Of a DNA stretch of 46,510 nt, positions 8,650 through 17,298 are shown piece after piece (the stretch's first letter is position 1; each line of letters opens with the position of its first letter). The position numbers were made by a program, and so were the translations under genes. The DNA comes from Hydrogenophilaceae bacterium. Lineage in GTDB: Bacteria; Pseudomonadota; Alphaproteobacteria; Caulobacterales; Aquidulcibacteraceae. The stretch lies in NCBI GenBank assembly GCA_013389015.1, contig JACAEE010000075.1, forward strand, positions 1-46,510, in the 5' to 3' direction. The notes below the pieces were generated by a model. The model saw only the letters and a list, made by a program, of their open reading frames with translations, was not told the origin of the DNA and ran no database searches.

Positions 8650-9494
8650 TGAAGCTGCGCTCGTTGTGGGTCGCGGTGTTCGCCGCGCTCGCCTTTCTCG
8701 CTGCGCCGGCGCTGGCGGCGGAGGACGCCGAGCATCCGCCGGCCGTCGCCTGGAGCTTCGAGGGCCCGTTCGGCAAGTATGACGTGAACGCTGTGCAGCG
8801 CGGCTTCCTCGTCTATCAGACGGTCTGCGCGACCTGCCATTCGCTCAACCATCTCTCCTACCGCAATCTCGGCGAACCCGGCGGGCCGTACGAAGCCTCC
8901 TGGGTGATGAACGAGGAGACGGGCGAGCGTGAGATCGAGCTCGGCGCCGGCCATGGCCGCCGCGTCGATCCCAACGAGAACCCTTATGTCCGCGCCATCG
9001 CCGCCGCCGTGATGATCCGCGACATCGACCGCGAGACGGGCGAGGAGACCGAACGCGCCGGGCGCCCCTCTGATCGGTTCCGCAATCCGTACCGCAACAG
9101 CGCCGCGGCCGCGGCCGCGAACGGCGGCGCGATCCCGCCGGATCTGTCGGTCATCAATCTCGCGCGCAAGGGCGGCGCAGACTATATCCGCGCCATTCTG
9201 CTGGGCTACACCGGCGAAGAGCGCGAAGGCCGCTATGTGAACCGCTATTTCTCCGGCGGCCTGATCGGCATGCCGAGCCCGCTCACGCAGGCGGGCATGG
9301 TCGCCTACGAGGACGGCACGGAGGCCACCATCGAGCAGATGGCGACGGACGTGACCCATTTCCTGCAATGGGCCTCTGATCCGCATATGGCGGCGCGCAA
9401 GGAGATGGGCCTGGTGGTGATGGTGTTCCTCATCATCCTCGCCGCGCTCACCTATCTCGCCTACAAGAACGTCTGGCGCGACGTGAAGCACTGA
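8649..9494 (+). CDS. petC: Cytochrome c1 subunit of the bc1 complex
   Basis: A 281-residue membrane-anchored c-type cytochrome that accepts electrons from the Rieske protein. It has a Sec signal (about 1-24, ending APALAA), the heme attachment motif CATCH at 60-64, an axial-Met candidate in LIGMPSPL, and a C-terminal anchor (about 257-275) followed by KNVWRDVKH. The ATG at 8649 overlaps the petB stop by one base (TGATG); a GTG at 8646 would add one residue. Third gene of petABC. A residue run ERAGRPSDRFRNPYRN and an alanine-rich AAAAAANGG lie in the middle, within the variable loop of the family. Confidence 0.95.
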   Translation: MKLRSLWVAVFAALAFLAAPALAAEDAEHPPAVAWSFEGPFGKYDVNAVQRGFLVYQTVCATCHSLNHLSYRNLGEPGGPYEASWVMNEETGEREIELGAGHGRRVDPNENPYVRAIAAAVMIRDIDRETGEETERAGRPSDRFRNPYRNSAAAAAANGGAIPPDLSVINLARKGGADYIRAILLGYTGEEREGRYVNRYFSGGLIGMPSPLTQAGMVAYEDGTEATIEQMATDVTHFLQWASDPHMAARKEMGLVVMVFLIILAALTYLAYKNVWRDVKH

Positions 9495-9520
9495 ACGCTC
9501 CGCGCGCCGGGAGGCGCGCA

Positions 9521-10384
9521 ATGTGGAAGCTCGGGATCATCGGCGGGTCGGGGCTTTATGACATCCCGGGCGTCGAGGGCGCCTGGCGCACGGTCGATAC
9601 GCCCTGGGGTTCGCCTTCCGATCAGCTGTTCGAGGGCGCGCTCCACGGGGTCGATCTCGTGTTCCTGCCGCGGCATGGCCGCGGGCACCGACTTTCGCCA
9701 ACCCACGTCAATTACCGCGCCAATATCGACGCGCTGAAACGCGCCGGCTGCACCGACGTGCTCTCTTTGTCCGCCTGCGGATCGTTCCGCGAAGACCTGG
9801 CGCCCGGGACGTTCGTGCTCGTCGATCAATATGTCGACCGCACCTTCGCGCGCGAGAAGAGCTTCTTTGGACAAGGGCTCGTGGCGCACGTCTCGATGGC
9901 TCATCCCGTCTGCCCGCGGCTCTCTGCGCTGGCCGCCTCCGCCGCGCGCGCCGCCGGCGCGCCGGTGCGCGAAGGCGGGACCTATCTCGCCATGGAGGGC
10001 CCGCAATTCTCCACGCTGGCGGAATCGAAGCTCTACCGGAGCTGGGGCATGGACGTGATCGGCATGACCGGCATGCCGGAAGCCAAGCTCGCGCGCGAAG
10101 CTGAACTCCCCTACGCCTGCGTCGCCATGGTGACGGACTATGATTGCTGGCGCGAGGAGAGCGAGGCGGTGTCGGTCGCCAACGTTCTCGAAGTCCTCCA
10201 CGCCAACGCCGCCAAGGCCAAGGCCCTTGTCGCGCACCTGGTGGAGACGCTTGCGCAGACCCCGCGGGCGCCGTCCCCGATCGACGCCTGCCTCGACCAC
10301 GCGCTCATCACCGCGCCCGATGCGCGCGATCCCGCGCTCGTGGCCAAGCTCGACGCCGTCGCCGGCCGCGTGCTGAAACGCTAG
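9521..10384 (+). CDS. mtnP: S-methyl-5'-thioadenosine phosphorylase
   Basis: A 287-residue trimeric-type purine phosphorylase. It splits methylthioadenosine into adenine and methylthioribose-1-phosphate. Motifs: GIIGGSGLYD (phosphate site), PRHGRGHRLSPTHVNYRANI, LSACGSFREDL, AMEGPQFSTLAES (base and ribose binding) and GMTGMPEAKLAREAEL. ATG 9521 has GGGAGG about 8 bases upstream. It sits 26 bp after petC, so read-through from the bc1 operon is possible. The next plus-strand gene is apt, which uses the adenine made here; a repeat and a minus-strand clpP-like gene lie between them. Its TAG stop is the first triplet of the repeat. Confidence 0.94.
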   Translation: MWKLGIIGGSGLYDIPGVEGAWRTVDTPWGSPSDQLFEGALHGVDLVFLPRHGRGHRLSPTHVNYRANIDALKRAGCTDVLSLSACGSFREDLAPGTFVLVDQYVDRTFAREKSFFGQGLVAHVSMAHPVCPRLSALAASAARAAGAPVREGGTYLAMEGPQFSTLAESKLYRSWGMDVIGMTGMPEAKLAREAELPYACVAMVTDYDCWREESEAVSVANVLEVLHANAAKAKALVAHLVETLAQTPRAPSPIDACLDHALITAPDARDPALVAKLDAVAGRVLKR

Positions 10385-10582
10385 AGCGTGTTGCGATCAA
10401 ACGGATTCATTCTCTCCTCCCTCATTCCGGGCGAACCCCGGACTTGATCCGGGGGGAGACCCGGAAACCAGCGGCGAAGGCGCGGCGCTCGACGCGCTTC
10501 TGGGTTCCGGCTCTCCGCGTTGCTCCGCAACGCGGCGGCCGGAATGAGGGAAGGTGATCCTGGCTGATCGCAACAAGCGCTA
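10382..10582. repeat. Composite nested palindromic repeat, copy 1
   Basis: The whole 236-bp gap between mtnP and the clpP-like gene is a nested inverted repeat. Outer arms TAGAGCGTGTTGCGATCA (10382-10399) and TGATCGCAACAAGCGCTA (10565-10582) match at about 15 of 18 pairs. Inside are CCCTCATTCCGG (10419-10430) and its complement at 10539-10550. Innermost are two hairpins: CCCCGGA/TCCGGGG around 10436-10455, and CCGCGTTGC-TCC-GCAACGCGG around 10515-10535. Copy 2 at 11869-11999 shares the middle and inner layers. The left outer arm includes the mtnP stop codon. The element resembles dispersed intergenic palindromes of alphaproteobacteria; its mobility and role are not visible here. Confidence 0.85.
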
Positions 10583-10620
10583 GGTCGCGCGCGAAGCGGC
10601 GCGGGCGCGCTGAGAAGAAA

Positions 10621-11214
10621 TCAGACCAGTTCCGTCTGCTTGCTGATGATCTTGCCGACGAGGCCGTATTCGACGGCCGCTTCCGGGCTCATCCAATAGT
10701 CGCGGTCGGTGTCGGCCTTGATCCGCTCAAGCGGCTGGCCGGTGGCGGCGGCGAAAATCTTGTTGAGGCGCTCGCGCATGCGAATGATCTCGCGCGCCTG
10801 GATCTCGACGTCGCTGGCCATGCCGCCGATGCCGCCGCGCGGCTCATGCAGCAGGAAGCGCGTGTTGGGCAGGCAGTAGCGCTGCGCCTTGGGCACGGCG
10901 CAATAGATGAGCGCCCCCGCGCTCGCCACCCAGCCGGAGCCCAGCATGTTCACCTTCGGGCGGATGAACTTGACGACGTCATGGATCATGTCGCCGCTTT
11001 CGACATGCCCGCCGGGGGAGGAGATGAGGAAGGTGATCGGATCGTCGCTTTCGCCGGCGAGCGCGAACAGCCGCTCGGCCACGGTCTTGGCCTGCTTGTC
11101 GTTCACCTCGCCGGTCAGCATCACCACCCGCGATTTGAACAGCGCCTTCTCCACCAGCGCCGGCGGCCCGGCGTCGTTCGCGGGCTTGGGGTCTTGGTCG
11201 TCGAGGCGGGCCAT
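10621..11214 (-). CDS. ClpP-family serine protease subunit (paralogue-type)
   Basis: A 197-residue ClpP-fold peptidase. The catalytic triad can be placed: S98 in [10 protein letters not shown] (usual ClpP: GQAASMGA), H123 in FLLHEPRGG, and D172 in [12 protein letters not shown]. All three are intact, so an active protease is expected. The differences at the nucleophile elbow (GWVAS rather than GxAAS) and a short charged N-terminus without an obvious propeptide mark it as a second ClpP-type protein, not the housekeeping clpP. No Clp ATPase gene is adjacent, so its unfoldase partner must be encoded elsewhere. It stands alone on the minus strand, between mtnP and apt on the plus strand. Confidence 0.9.
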   Translation of the reverse strand: MARLDDQDPKPANDAGPPALVEKALFKSRVVMLTGEVNDKQAKTVAERLFALAGESDDPITFLISSPGGHVESGDMIHDVVKFIRPKVNMLGSGWVASAGALIYCAVPKAQRYCLPNTRFLLHEPRGGIGGMASDVEIQAREIIRMRERLNKIFAAATGQPLERIKADTDRDYWMSPEAAVEYGLVGKIISKQTELV

Positions 11215-11303
11215 TGTCGTCTCCCTGGGGGTGTGGGAGGTGAGTTAGGACGCTTCGGGGCCTTTTCCTAGCCCCGCCCGGCGCCGCCTCAAGGATCCCG
11301 CCC

Positions 11304-11831
<528 letters not shown>

Positions 11832-11868
11832 GGCTATCCCCGCGCTGCTGCGCCGTTCTCTCGCGCTG

Positions 11869-11999
11869 CCTCATTCCGGGTCTCCCCCTAGCGAAAGCGA
11901 GGGGGAGACCCGGAAGCCAGGGGGATGATCGCGCTGGGCGCTCGCTCCTGGATTCCGGATCTGCGCATTGCTACGCAATGCTCCGGCCGGAATGAGGGA
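11869..11999. repeat. Composite nested palindromic repeat, copy 2
   Basis: This element fills much of the 316-bp gap 11832-12147 between apt and the VOC gene. The ends are CCTCATTCCGGG (11869-11880) and its complement CCGGAATGAGG (11987-11997). Inside, CCGGGTCTCCCCCT (11876-11889) and AGGGGGAGACCCGG (11900-11913) form a perfect 14-bp stem, and GCATTGC-TAC-GCAATGC forms a 7-bp stem near the right end. The outer TAGAGCG arms of copy 1 are missing. The rest of the gap (12000-12147) shows no gene or convincing signal. Both neighbours end here (apt and the VOC gene are convergent), so it may also separate their transcripts. Confidence 0.85.
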
Positions 12000-12147
12000 G
12001 GAGTCGAGATTCGTTTGTATACGGAGAATAGTGTTGAGCGCGCGTGGGCTGGAATCACAAGAAGACGCGCCCAAGCGCGCCGGTGATGCCAATCGGCGCG
12101 CCTTGACGACGGGGTCTCCGTCGCGGCGCCGGCGCGCCAAGGAAAAT

Positions 12148-12537
12148 TCACCCGTGATGCACGGCTTCGATCTTGTGCCCATCGGGATCGCGCACGAAGG
12201 CGGCGTAGTAGCTTGGATGATATTCCGTCCGCAGGCCCGGCGCGCCGTCTTCGATCCCGCCTTGCTCGAGCGCGGCGAGATAGAAGGCGTCCACCGCTTC
12301 GCGCGAGGGCGCCCGGAACGCCACATGCGTGCCGTTTCCGCTCGACGCCGTCTGCATGTTGATCGGCAGCTGCACCCAGAACGCGGGATGCTCCGCGCCA
12401 TAGCCGACGCCCACCAGCATTCCGTTGATCTCCACCGGCATCACCGGCTTCATCGCGAGCGGCGCCAGCACGGCGTCATAGAAGCGCTTGGCGCGCTCCA
12501 TATTGGAGACGCCGAGAGAGATGTGATCAAGGGCCAT
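12148..12537 (-). CDS. VOC family protein (glyoxalase/dioxygenase fold)
   Basis: A 129-residue vicinal-oxygen-chelate protein of the glyoxalase I / bleomycin-resistance fold. Candidate metal ligands are His in ALDHISLGVSN, His in GTHVAFRAPS and Glu in GHKIEAVHHG, the usual His-His-Glu pattern. The substrate cannot be told. I chose ATG 12537 because GGGAG sits 6-7 bases upstream and homologues start at ALDHxxL; an upstream ATG at 12552 would add five residues. It follows the dienelactone hydrolase gene by 21 bp on the same strand, so the two form a small operon, perhaps for detoxification or aromatic breakdown (inference). Confidence 0.9.
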   Translation of the reverse strand: MALDHISLGVSNMERAKRFYDAVLAPLAMKPVMPVEINGMLVGVGYGAEHPAFWVQLPINMQTASSGNGTHVAFRAPSREAVDAFYLAALEQGGIEDGAPGLRTEYHPSYYAAFVRDPDGHKIEAVHHG

Positions 12538-12558
12538 GAGCCGCTCCCGCAAATGCGA

Positions 12559-13212
12559 TCAGGTATGCGCGTTGAAATGGTCGAGCGTGCGCGCGAGCGC
12601 AAGGTCGCAGCTCTCGGCGTGATAATCCGCGCTCTCCTTCCGGCAGAAGCCGTGGCCTGCGTCATAGAGATAAACCGGAACGTCCGGGAAGGCGGCGCGC
12701 ACCTTGTCGACCTCCGCCATCGGGATCGCCGCGTCATGCTTGCCGTAATGCAGAATGATCGGAACGCGCGGCGGCGCATCGAGCAGCATATTGATCATCC
12801 GCCCGTAGAATCCGCTCGCCGCGGAGAGCCCGGTGCAGCGCTGCGCAGCGAGCCAGCTCATCGCGCCGCCATAACAGAAACCGGTCACGAACACCGGCGG
12901 CGCGAGCGCATCGATCGCCGCCTGAAGATCGCCGGCGACCTGCGCCATGGGCGAGGCCATCACCGCGTCGCGCCCCTTGGCGATCCCCTCGGCGTCGTGG
13001 GCCGCGTGGAAATTCCTCTCGATGCGGTCGAACAGCGCCGGCGCCAGCGCTTCGAACCCGGCCGCTGCAAAACGGCGGCTCACGTCCAGGATGTGGTCGG
13101 TGACGCCGAATATCTCCTGGATCACCACCACGCCGCCCTTGCGCGCGCCGATCGCCGGCGTGCGCGCCGCGTCCAGCGAGAACCCGTCATGCTTGGAAAT
13201 CAGCGTATCCAT
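12559..13212 (-). CDS. Dienelactone hydrolase family protein
   Basis: A 217-residue alpha/beta hydrolase of the dienelactone hydrolase family. The Cys nucleophile lies in VTGFCYGGAMSW (GxCxGG), the Asp in HYGKHDAAIP, and the His in YDAGHGFC, completing a Cys-Asp-His triad; GGVVVIQEIFGVTDHI supplies the conserved Glu near the active site. Members hydrolyse dienelactones in chlorocatechol breakdown, but many homologues have unknown esters as substrates, and nothing nearby indicates an aromatic pathway. First gene of the pair with the VOC protein; divergent from the aspartyl-protease-like gene. Confidence 0.92.
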   Translation of the reverse strand: MDTLISKHDGFSLDAARTPAIGARKGGVVVIQEIFGVTDHILDVSRRFAAAGFEALAPALFDRIERNFHAAHDAEGIAKGRDAVMASPMAQVAGDLQAAIDALAPPVFVTGFCYGGAMSWLAAQRCTGLSAASGFYGRMINMLLDAPPRVPIILHYGKHDAAIPMAEVDKVRAAFPDVPVYLYDAGHGFCRKESADYHAESCDLALARTLDHFNAHT

Positions 13213-13335
13213 CCCGCGCTCCGCTGAAAGTGATGCCGAAACAACCGCCCGTTCGTCCAGGCGCCCTTGCGCAGGCGCGCGACGCGCCCTCAAGCTGAGC
13301 GGGTGCCGAATAGCACGGATGCGATGCGCGCCGCC

Positions 13336-14289
13336 ATGCGCATGACCGCCTCTCGCCGCGGGGTCCTCGCGGCGGCGCTCTCGTGCGCCTGGGCGCCGGC
13401 CGCGCGCGCCGGGCCGCCTGTCCCGGGGTCCGAGGCGGTCGAAGCCGATCTCGATCTCGTCGGCCGCTTTACCGCGCCGGTGCATGTGAACGGGATCGGA
13501 CCCTTCCGGTTCATCGTCGACACCGGGGCGAACCGATCGGCGCTCTCGCGCGCGCTTGCGGAGCGCTTGGCGCTGCCGTCGGCGGGAGAGGGGCCGGTGC
13601 ACGCCTTCACCGGGGTCTTCACCGCGCCGCTCGCACGAGTGGCGTCGCTGCGCTCGGGCGCGCTCGAGATGAACAATCTCGACCTGCCGATCATCGCGCC
13701 GCGCATGCTCGCGCGCGCCGACGGGCTCCTCGGCGTCGACGGCATGACCGGGCGGCGGCTCGTCTTCGATTTCAACGATGACGAGATTCGCATCGAGGAC
13801 GCGACGCGGTCGTTGCGCGGCGGCGGCTGGGGCGCGATCCAGGCTGAGCGCCGGTTCGGCAATCTCATCGTCGCCGACGGCGAAGTGGGCCGCATCGCCG
13901 TGCGCATGATCGTCGACACCGGCGCCAATCAGAGCTTCGCCAATCCGCCGCTGCGCGACGCCTTGCGCACCCGCGGCGCGCGCGTCCAGGCGGTCACCGG
14001 CACGCGCCTGCTCGCCGCCGGCGCGGCGCCGATCGTGCTCGACGAGGCGATCTTCATCCCGCGCATCGCGTTCGACGGCATGGAGCTCCTCAACGTCGTC
14101 GCCTATGTCGATGATCTCTACATCTTCCAGCTCTGGAATCTCGCCGAGACGCCGACGCTCGTGCTCGGCATGGATCTGATCACGCAGGTGCGCGGGCTGG
14201 CGGTCGATTATGCGCGCGGGATCATTCATTTCCGCGGCCGCGCCGCTGCGCCTGTGCGGGTGGGGGCCAGTACGCGGGGCGTGTTCTGA
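13336..14289 (+). CDS. Exported retropepsin-like protein with two DTGAN lobes
   Basis: About 317 residues. A twin-arginine-like leader (TASRRGVLAAALSCAWAPAA) ends near ARA-GPP, so the protein is probably exported. The mature chain has two aspartyl-protease motifs, FIVDTGANRSALS and MIVDTGANQSFAN, about 135 residues apart, each followed by a hydrophobic-Gly flap region (DGLLGVDGM and LVLGMDLI). Single-lobe retropepsins must dimerise; two lobes in one chain look like a pepsin-type arrangement. Activity is inferred from the two intact DTG triplets. Starts at 13324, 13336 and 13342 are all in frame and no ribosome site decides among them. It is flanked by genes on the other strand. Confidence 0.82.
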   Translation: MRMTASRRGVLAAALSCAWAPAARAGPPVPGSEAVEADLDLVGRFTAPVHVNGIGPFRFIVDTGANRSALSRALAERLALPSAGEGPVHAFTGVFTAPLARVASLRSGALEMNNLDLPIIAPRMLARADGLLGVDGMTGRRLVFDFNDDEIRIEDATRSLRGGGWGAIQAERRFGNLIVADGEVGRIAVRMIVDTGANQSFANPPLRDALRTRGARVQAVTGTRLLAAGAAPIVLDEAIFIPRIAFDGMELLNVVAYVDDLYIFQLWNLAETPTLVLGMDLITQVRGLAVDYARGIIHFRGRAAAPVRVGASTRGVF

Positions 14290-14293
14290 GCGC

Positions 14294-15529
14294 TCAAGCG
14301 GGATCGCGGAACAGCCGCCCGCGTTCGACCCAGAGCAGCGCTGCGATCGAGAGCGCGCCCATGATCGCCATGCCGGCTATGAACGGCAGCGCCGTGCCGT
14401 CATAGAAGCGGCCGATTACCCCGCCGATCGCCGCGCCGACAGACGCCGTGAACGCGCCATAGAGCGCCGAGGCCGAACCCGCGATCCGACCCACCGGCTC
14501 CATCGCGAGCGCATTGAAATTGCCGGCGATCAGTCCAAATCCGATGAGCGCCGCGATGAGCAGAAGGAGGAACGTCCAGAACGAATGCACGCCGGCCGCG
14601 AGCACCAGAGCATGCGCGGCCGAGATCAGCGTGAACCAGAGGATCATCGTGTGCGAGATCCGGCGCATGCCGAGGCGCATGACCAGGCGCGAATTGAGAT
14701 AGGCGCCTGCGGTGATCGCAACCGCCACCGACGCGAACGCGAGCGGAAAGGCCGCGCCGAGGCCATAGGTGTCGACGAAAATCTGTTCAGACGCCGCGAT
14801 GTAGGCGAACAGGCACGCCGTCAGGCATGTCGTCGCGATCATGTACCAGAAGGTCGTTCGCTCGCGCAGGACGGCGGCGTAGGCGCGCGCGATCGCGCGC
14901 GGACCGAACGCGATCCGATTCTCCCAGGCGAGCGTTTCCGGAAGCCGCGTCATCGTCCAGGCGAGAACGGCGATGGTGTAGATCAGCAGCGCGCCGAAGA
15001 TCCACCGCCATTCCGCGACGAAGAGAACGAGCTGTCCCACGCCCGGCGCCGCGATCGGCACGATCATGAACACCGTCATCGCCATCGACATGATTTGCGC
15101 CATCCGCCGCCCGGAGCAGAGATCGCGCACGACGGCCGTCGCGATCACGCGCGTGGCGGCCGCGCCCACGCCTTGCAGCGCCCGCGCCGCGAGCAGCAGC
15201 TCGAACCGCGGCGCGACCACGCACAGCATGGTCGAAAGCGCGAAAATCGTCAGCGCGCCAAGCAGCACAGAGCGGCGCCCGTAGGCGTCGGCCAACGGCC
15301 CGTAGACCAGCTGCGCGATCCCGAAGAACACCACATAGATGACCACGACGAGCTGCCGGTCGTTGGCGTTGGCGAGCGCGTATTCGGCGCTGATGTCCGG
15401 CAGCGCCGGCAGCATGATGTCGATGGCGAGCGCATTGAGCGCTGACAGCGCGGCCACCATGAAGACCAGTTCGACCGTGGAGAGCGGCGCACGCGCGTTC
15501 GCAGCGGGAGGCGGCAGCGCCTCACGCAT
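14294..15529 (-). CDS. Bcr/CflA family multidrug efflux transporter (MFS)
   Basis: A 411-residue major facilitator with about 12 membrane segments. The Bcr/CflA branch is shown by LNALAIDIMLPALPDIS in helix 1, the loop 2-3 motif GPLADAYGRR and RALQGVGAAATRVIATAVVRD in helix 4. Relatives export drugs such as bicyclomycin and chloramphenicol or small peptides/amino acids; the substrate here is unknown. Its start overlaps the ychF stop by 8 bases (15522-15529), so it is probably translated from the ychF transcript. It converges with the aspartyl-protease-like gene, leaving only 4 bp between them. Confidence 0.92.
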   Translation of the reverse strand: MREALPPPAANARAPLSTVELVFMVAALSALNALAIDIMLPALPDISAEYALANANDRQLVVVIYVVFFGIAQLVYGPLADAYGRRSVLLGALTIFALSTMLCVVAPRFELLLAARALQGVGAAATRVIATAVVRDLCSGRRMAQIMSMAMTVFMIVPIAAPGVGQLVLFVAEWRWIFGALLIYTIAVLAWTMTRLPETLAWENRIAFGPRAIARAYAAVLRERTTFWYMIATTCLTACLFAYIAASEQIFVDTYGLGAAFPLAFASVAVAITAGAYLNSRLVMRLGMRRISHTMILWFTLISAAHALVLAAGVHSFWTFLLLLIAALIGFGLIAGNFNALAMEPVGRIAGSASALYGAFTASVGAAIGGVIGRFYDGTALPFIAGMAIMGALSIAALLWVERGRLFRDPA

Positions 15530-16619
15530 TGAAACGGAAATGCATCACATCGCCTTCCTGGACGACATAATCCCTGCCTTCAAGCCGCATCCGGCCCGCT
15601 TCCTTGGCGCCGGCCTCGCCGCCGTATTTCACGAAATCGGCGTAGGAGATCGTCTCGGCCCGGATGAAGCCTTTTTCGAAATCGCCATGGATCACGCCCG
15701 CCGCCTTCGGCGCCGTCCAGCCTTTGTGGATCGTCCACGCGCGGGCTTCCTTCGGCCCGACGGTGAAATAGGTTTGCAGTCCAAGCAGCCGGTATCCGGC
15801 ATGGATGAGCTTATCGAGGCCGGGCTCTTCGAGCCCCGCGGCCGCGAGATATTCCTTTTGCTCATCGTCGTTCAGCGCCGCGAGATCGGCCTCCATCTGC
15901 GCGCAGATCACCACGCATTCGGCGCCTTCGGCTTTCGCCCGCGCTTCCACCTGCGCCGAGTGTTCATTGCCGGAGGCCGCATGCGCTTCATCGACATTGC
16001 ACACATAGAGCACCGGCAGGCTCGTCAGCAGCTGCAGCTGCTGAAACGCGCTCTCTTCCTCCGGGGCCCGTTTGGCAAGCCGCGCCGGTTTGCCGTCCTC
16101 CAGCAACGCCTTCGCCCGCAGCACGAGCTCGAGCGTGAGCTTGGCCTCTTTGTCCCCGCCCTTGGCCTTCTTCTCCAGATTGAGGACGCGCTTCTCCAGG
16201 CTTTCCAGATCCGCCAGCATCAGCTCGGTCTCGACCGTCTCCAGATCCGCGATCGGATCAATCCGGTTTTCCACATGGGTGATGTCGTCGTTCTCGAAGC
16301 AGCGCAGCACATAGGCGATGGCGTCGCATTCGCGGATATTGGCGAGGAACTGGTTGCCGAGCCCCTCGCCCTTCGAGGCGCCGCGCACCAGGCCGGCGAT
16401 GTCCACGAAATTCATCCGTGTCGGGATGATCTCCTTGGACTTGGCGATCTCCGCCAACACTTTCAGCCGCGGCTCCGGCATCGCGACTTCGCCGACATTC
16501 GGCTCGATCGTGCAGAACGGATAGTTCGCCGCTTGCGCCTGCGCGGTCCGCGTCAGCGCATTGAAAAGAGTGGACTTGCCGACATTCGGCAGCCCCACGA
16601 TCCCGCACTTGAAGCCCAT
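15522..16619 (-). CDS. ychF: Redox-regulated ATPase YchF
   Basis: A 365-residue Obg-family P-loop protein that prefers ATP. P-loop GLPNVGKST at the N-terminus, G3-like region DIAGLVRGASKGEGLGNQFL, a coiled-coil insert (about 130-200) and a C-terminal TGS-like domain ending VVQEGDVMHFRFNA. It associates with ribosomes and responds to oxidative stress. In many bacteria ychF follows pth directly; here about 2.2 kb of toxin-antitoxin and TPR genes lie between them. The 12-bp gap to the upstream vapC suggests it can be read from the vapBC transcript. Confidence 0.96.
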   Translation of the reverse strand: MGFKCGIVGLPNVGKSTLFNALTRTAQAQAANYPFCTIEPNVGEVAMPEPRLKVLAEIAKSKEIIPTRMNFVDIAGLVRGASKGEGLGNQFLANIRECDAIAYVLRCFENDDITHVENRIDPIADLETVETELMLADLESLEKRVLNLEKKAKGGDKEAKLTLELVLRAKALLEDGKPARLAKRAPEEESAFQQLQLLTSLPVLYVCNVDEAHAASGNEHSAQVEARAKAEGAECVVICAQMEADLAALNDDEQKEYLAAAGLEEPGLDKLIHAGYRLLGLQTYFTVGPKEARAWTIHKGWTAPKAAGVIHGDFEKGFIRAETISYADFVKYGGEAGAKEAGRMRLEGRDYVVQEGDVMHFRFNA

Positions 16620-16631
16620 GAAATCCTCTGG

Positions 16632-17075
16632 TCAGAGCGCGCCGAGCACGTCTTCCGGCGCTGTTTTGAACGGATCGATGATTTTAACGCCCTCGATCAC
16701 CGGCGCGGCTTGGGTATCCTCGGTCAAGAGATGCGAACACTGCGCCGCGGCGGCCGACGCAATAAGCAGCGCGTCCCACCAGGCGGCTTTCCACCTTTGC
16801 TCGATCTTAAGCGCCGCTTCGGTTTCCCGCCGCGTGAGCGGGGCGTCGCAGACCGTCAACCACGGATCCAGCAATCGCTCCGCGTCATGGCCTGGGACGC
16901 CGAGTTTTTTTCTGAGGACGTTGTGCGCCTCGTTGATCACCTGCGGGCTGATCGTGATGGAGCGATGCGCCGCCATCGCGCTCACCCACGCGTGGCAGCG
17001 GGCTTGTCTGATCGGATCGCGATTGTCCAGCGTGTAGATCACGACGTTCGTGTCCACCAGGATACGGACGGTCAT
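16632..17075 (-). CDS. vapC: PIN-domain toxin (VapC type)
   Basis: A 147-residue PIN-domain protein, presumed RNase. Acidic active-site residues are D8 (ILVDTNVVIYT), E49 (VINEAHNVLRK), D101 (WWDALLIAS) and D120 (LTEDTQ), so it looks catalytically intact. VapC toxins cut tRNA or rRNA when their antitoxin is degraded. Its ATG lies inside the tyrosine codon of the antitoxin frame REEIYD, and that frame continues open for 191 nt into the toxin gene. A run of seven A (minus strand, 16905-16911) falls in its LRKKL codons. ychF follows 12 bp downstream. Confidence 0.9.
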   Translation of the reverse strand: MTVRILVDTNVVIYTLDNRDPIRQARCHAWVSAMAAHRSITISPQVINEAHNVLRKKLGVPGHDAERLLDPWLTVCDAPLTRRETEAALKIEQRWKAAWWDALLIASAAAAQCSHLLTEDTQAAPVIEGVKIIDPFKTAPEDVLGAL

Positions 17076-17298
17076 AGATCTCCTCGCGATTGAACCTATA
17101 GGGCTCGCCTTCCAGGCGCACGGCGCTGGCCATTTCCAGGAACTGCTTCATCGCGGCGACTTGCGCCGCCTTGAGCCGCTCCTGCTCCTCGCCGATCAAG
17201 TCGGCGAGGTAGCGCGAGAGGCTCTTGCCGGCGCGATCGGCCTCGGCGCGGGCGCGCGCCAGGAGCTCGTCATCAAGGGTTACGGTTACGTTGGCCAC
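16885..17298 (-). CDS. vapB: VapB-type antitoxin, frame overlapping vapC
   Basis: The GTG at 17298 opens VANVTVTLDDELLARARAEA, a ribbon-helix-helix DNA-binding start, then DRAGKSLSRYLADLIGEEQE. The segment RFNREEIYD (about 69-76) would be the toxin-binding tail. Antitoxins of this kind are usually 70-90 residues. Here the frame stays open through the first 191 nt of vapC and stops at 16885, giving 137 residues. The last 60 or so are simply the other-frame reading of vapC, so either the antitoxin is unusually long or the frame has lost an earlier stop. It would neutralise the PIN toxin and repress its own promoter, which overlaps the operator at 17299-17336. Confidence 0.78.
   Translation of the reverse strand: MANVTVTLDDELLARARAEADRAGKSLSRYLADLIGEEQERLKAAQVAAMKQFLEMASAVRLEGEPYRFNREEIYDRPYPGGHERRDLHAGQSRSDQTSPLPRVGERDGGASLHHDQPAGDQRGAQRPQKKTRRPRP

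Noticed and set aside
16905-16911. Programmed frameshift at the seven-A run in vapC
   Set aside because: The run encodes Lys-Lys in the toxin frame, which is intact on both sides, and no stimulatory hairpin is evident.
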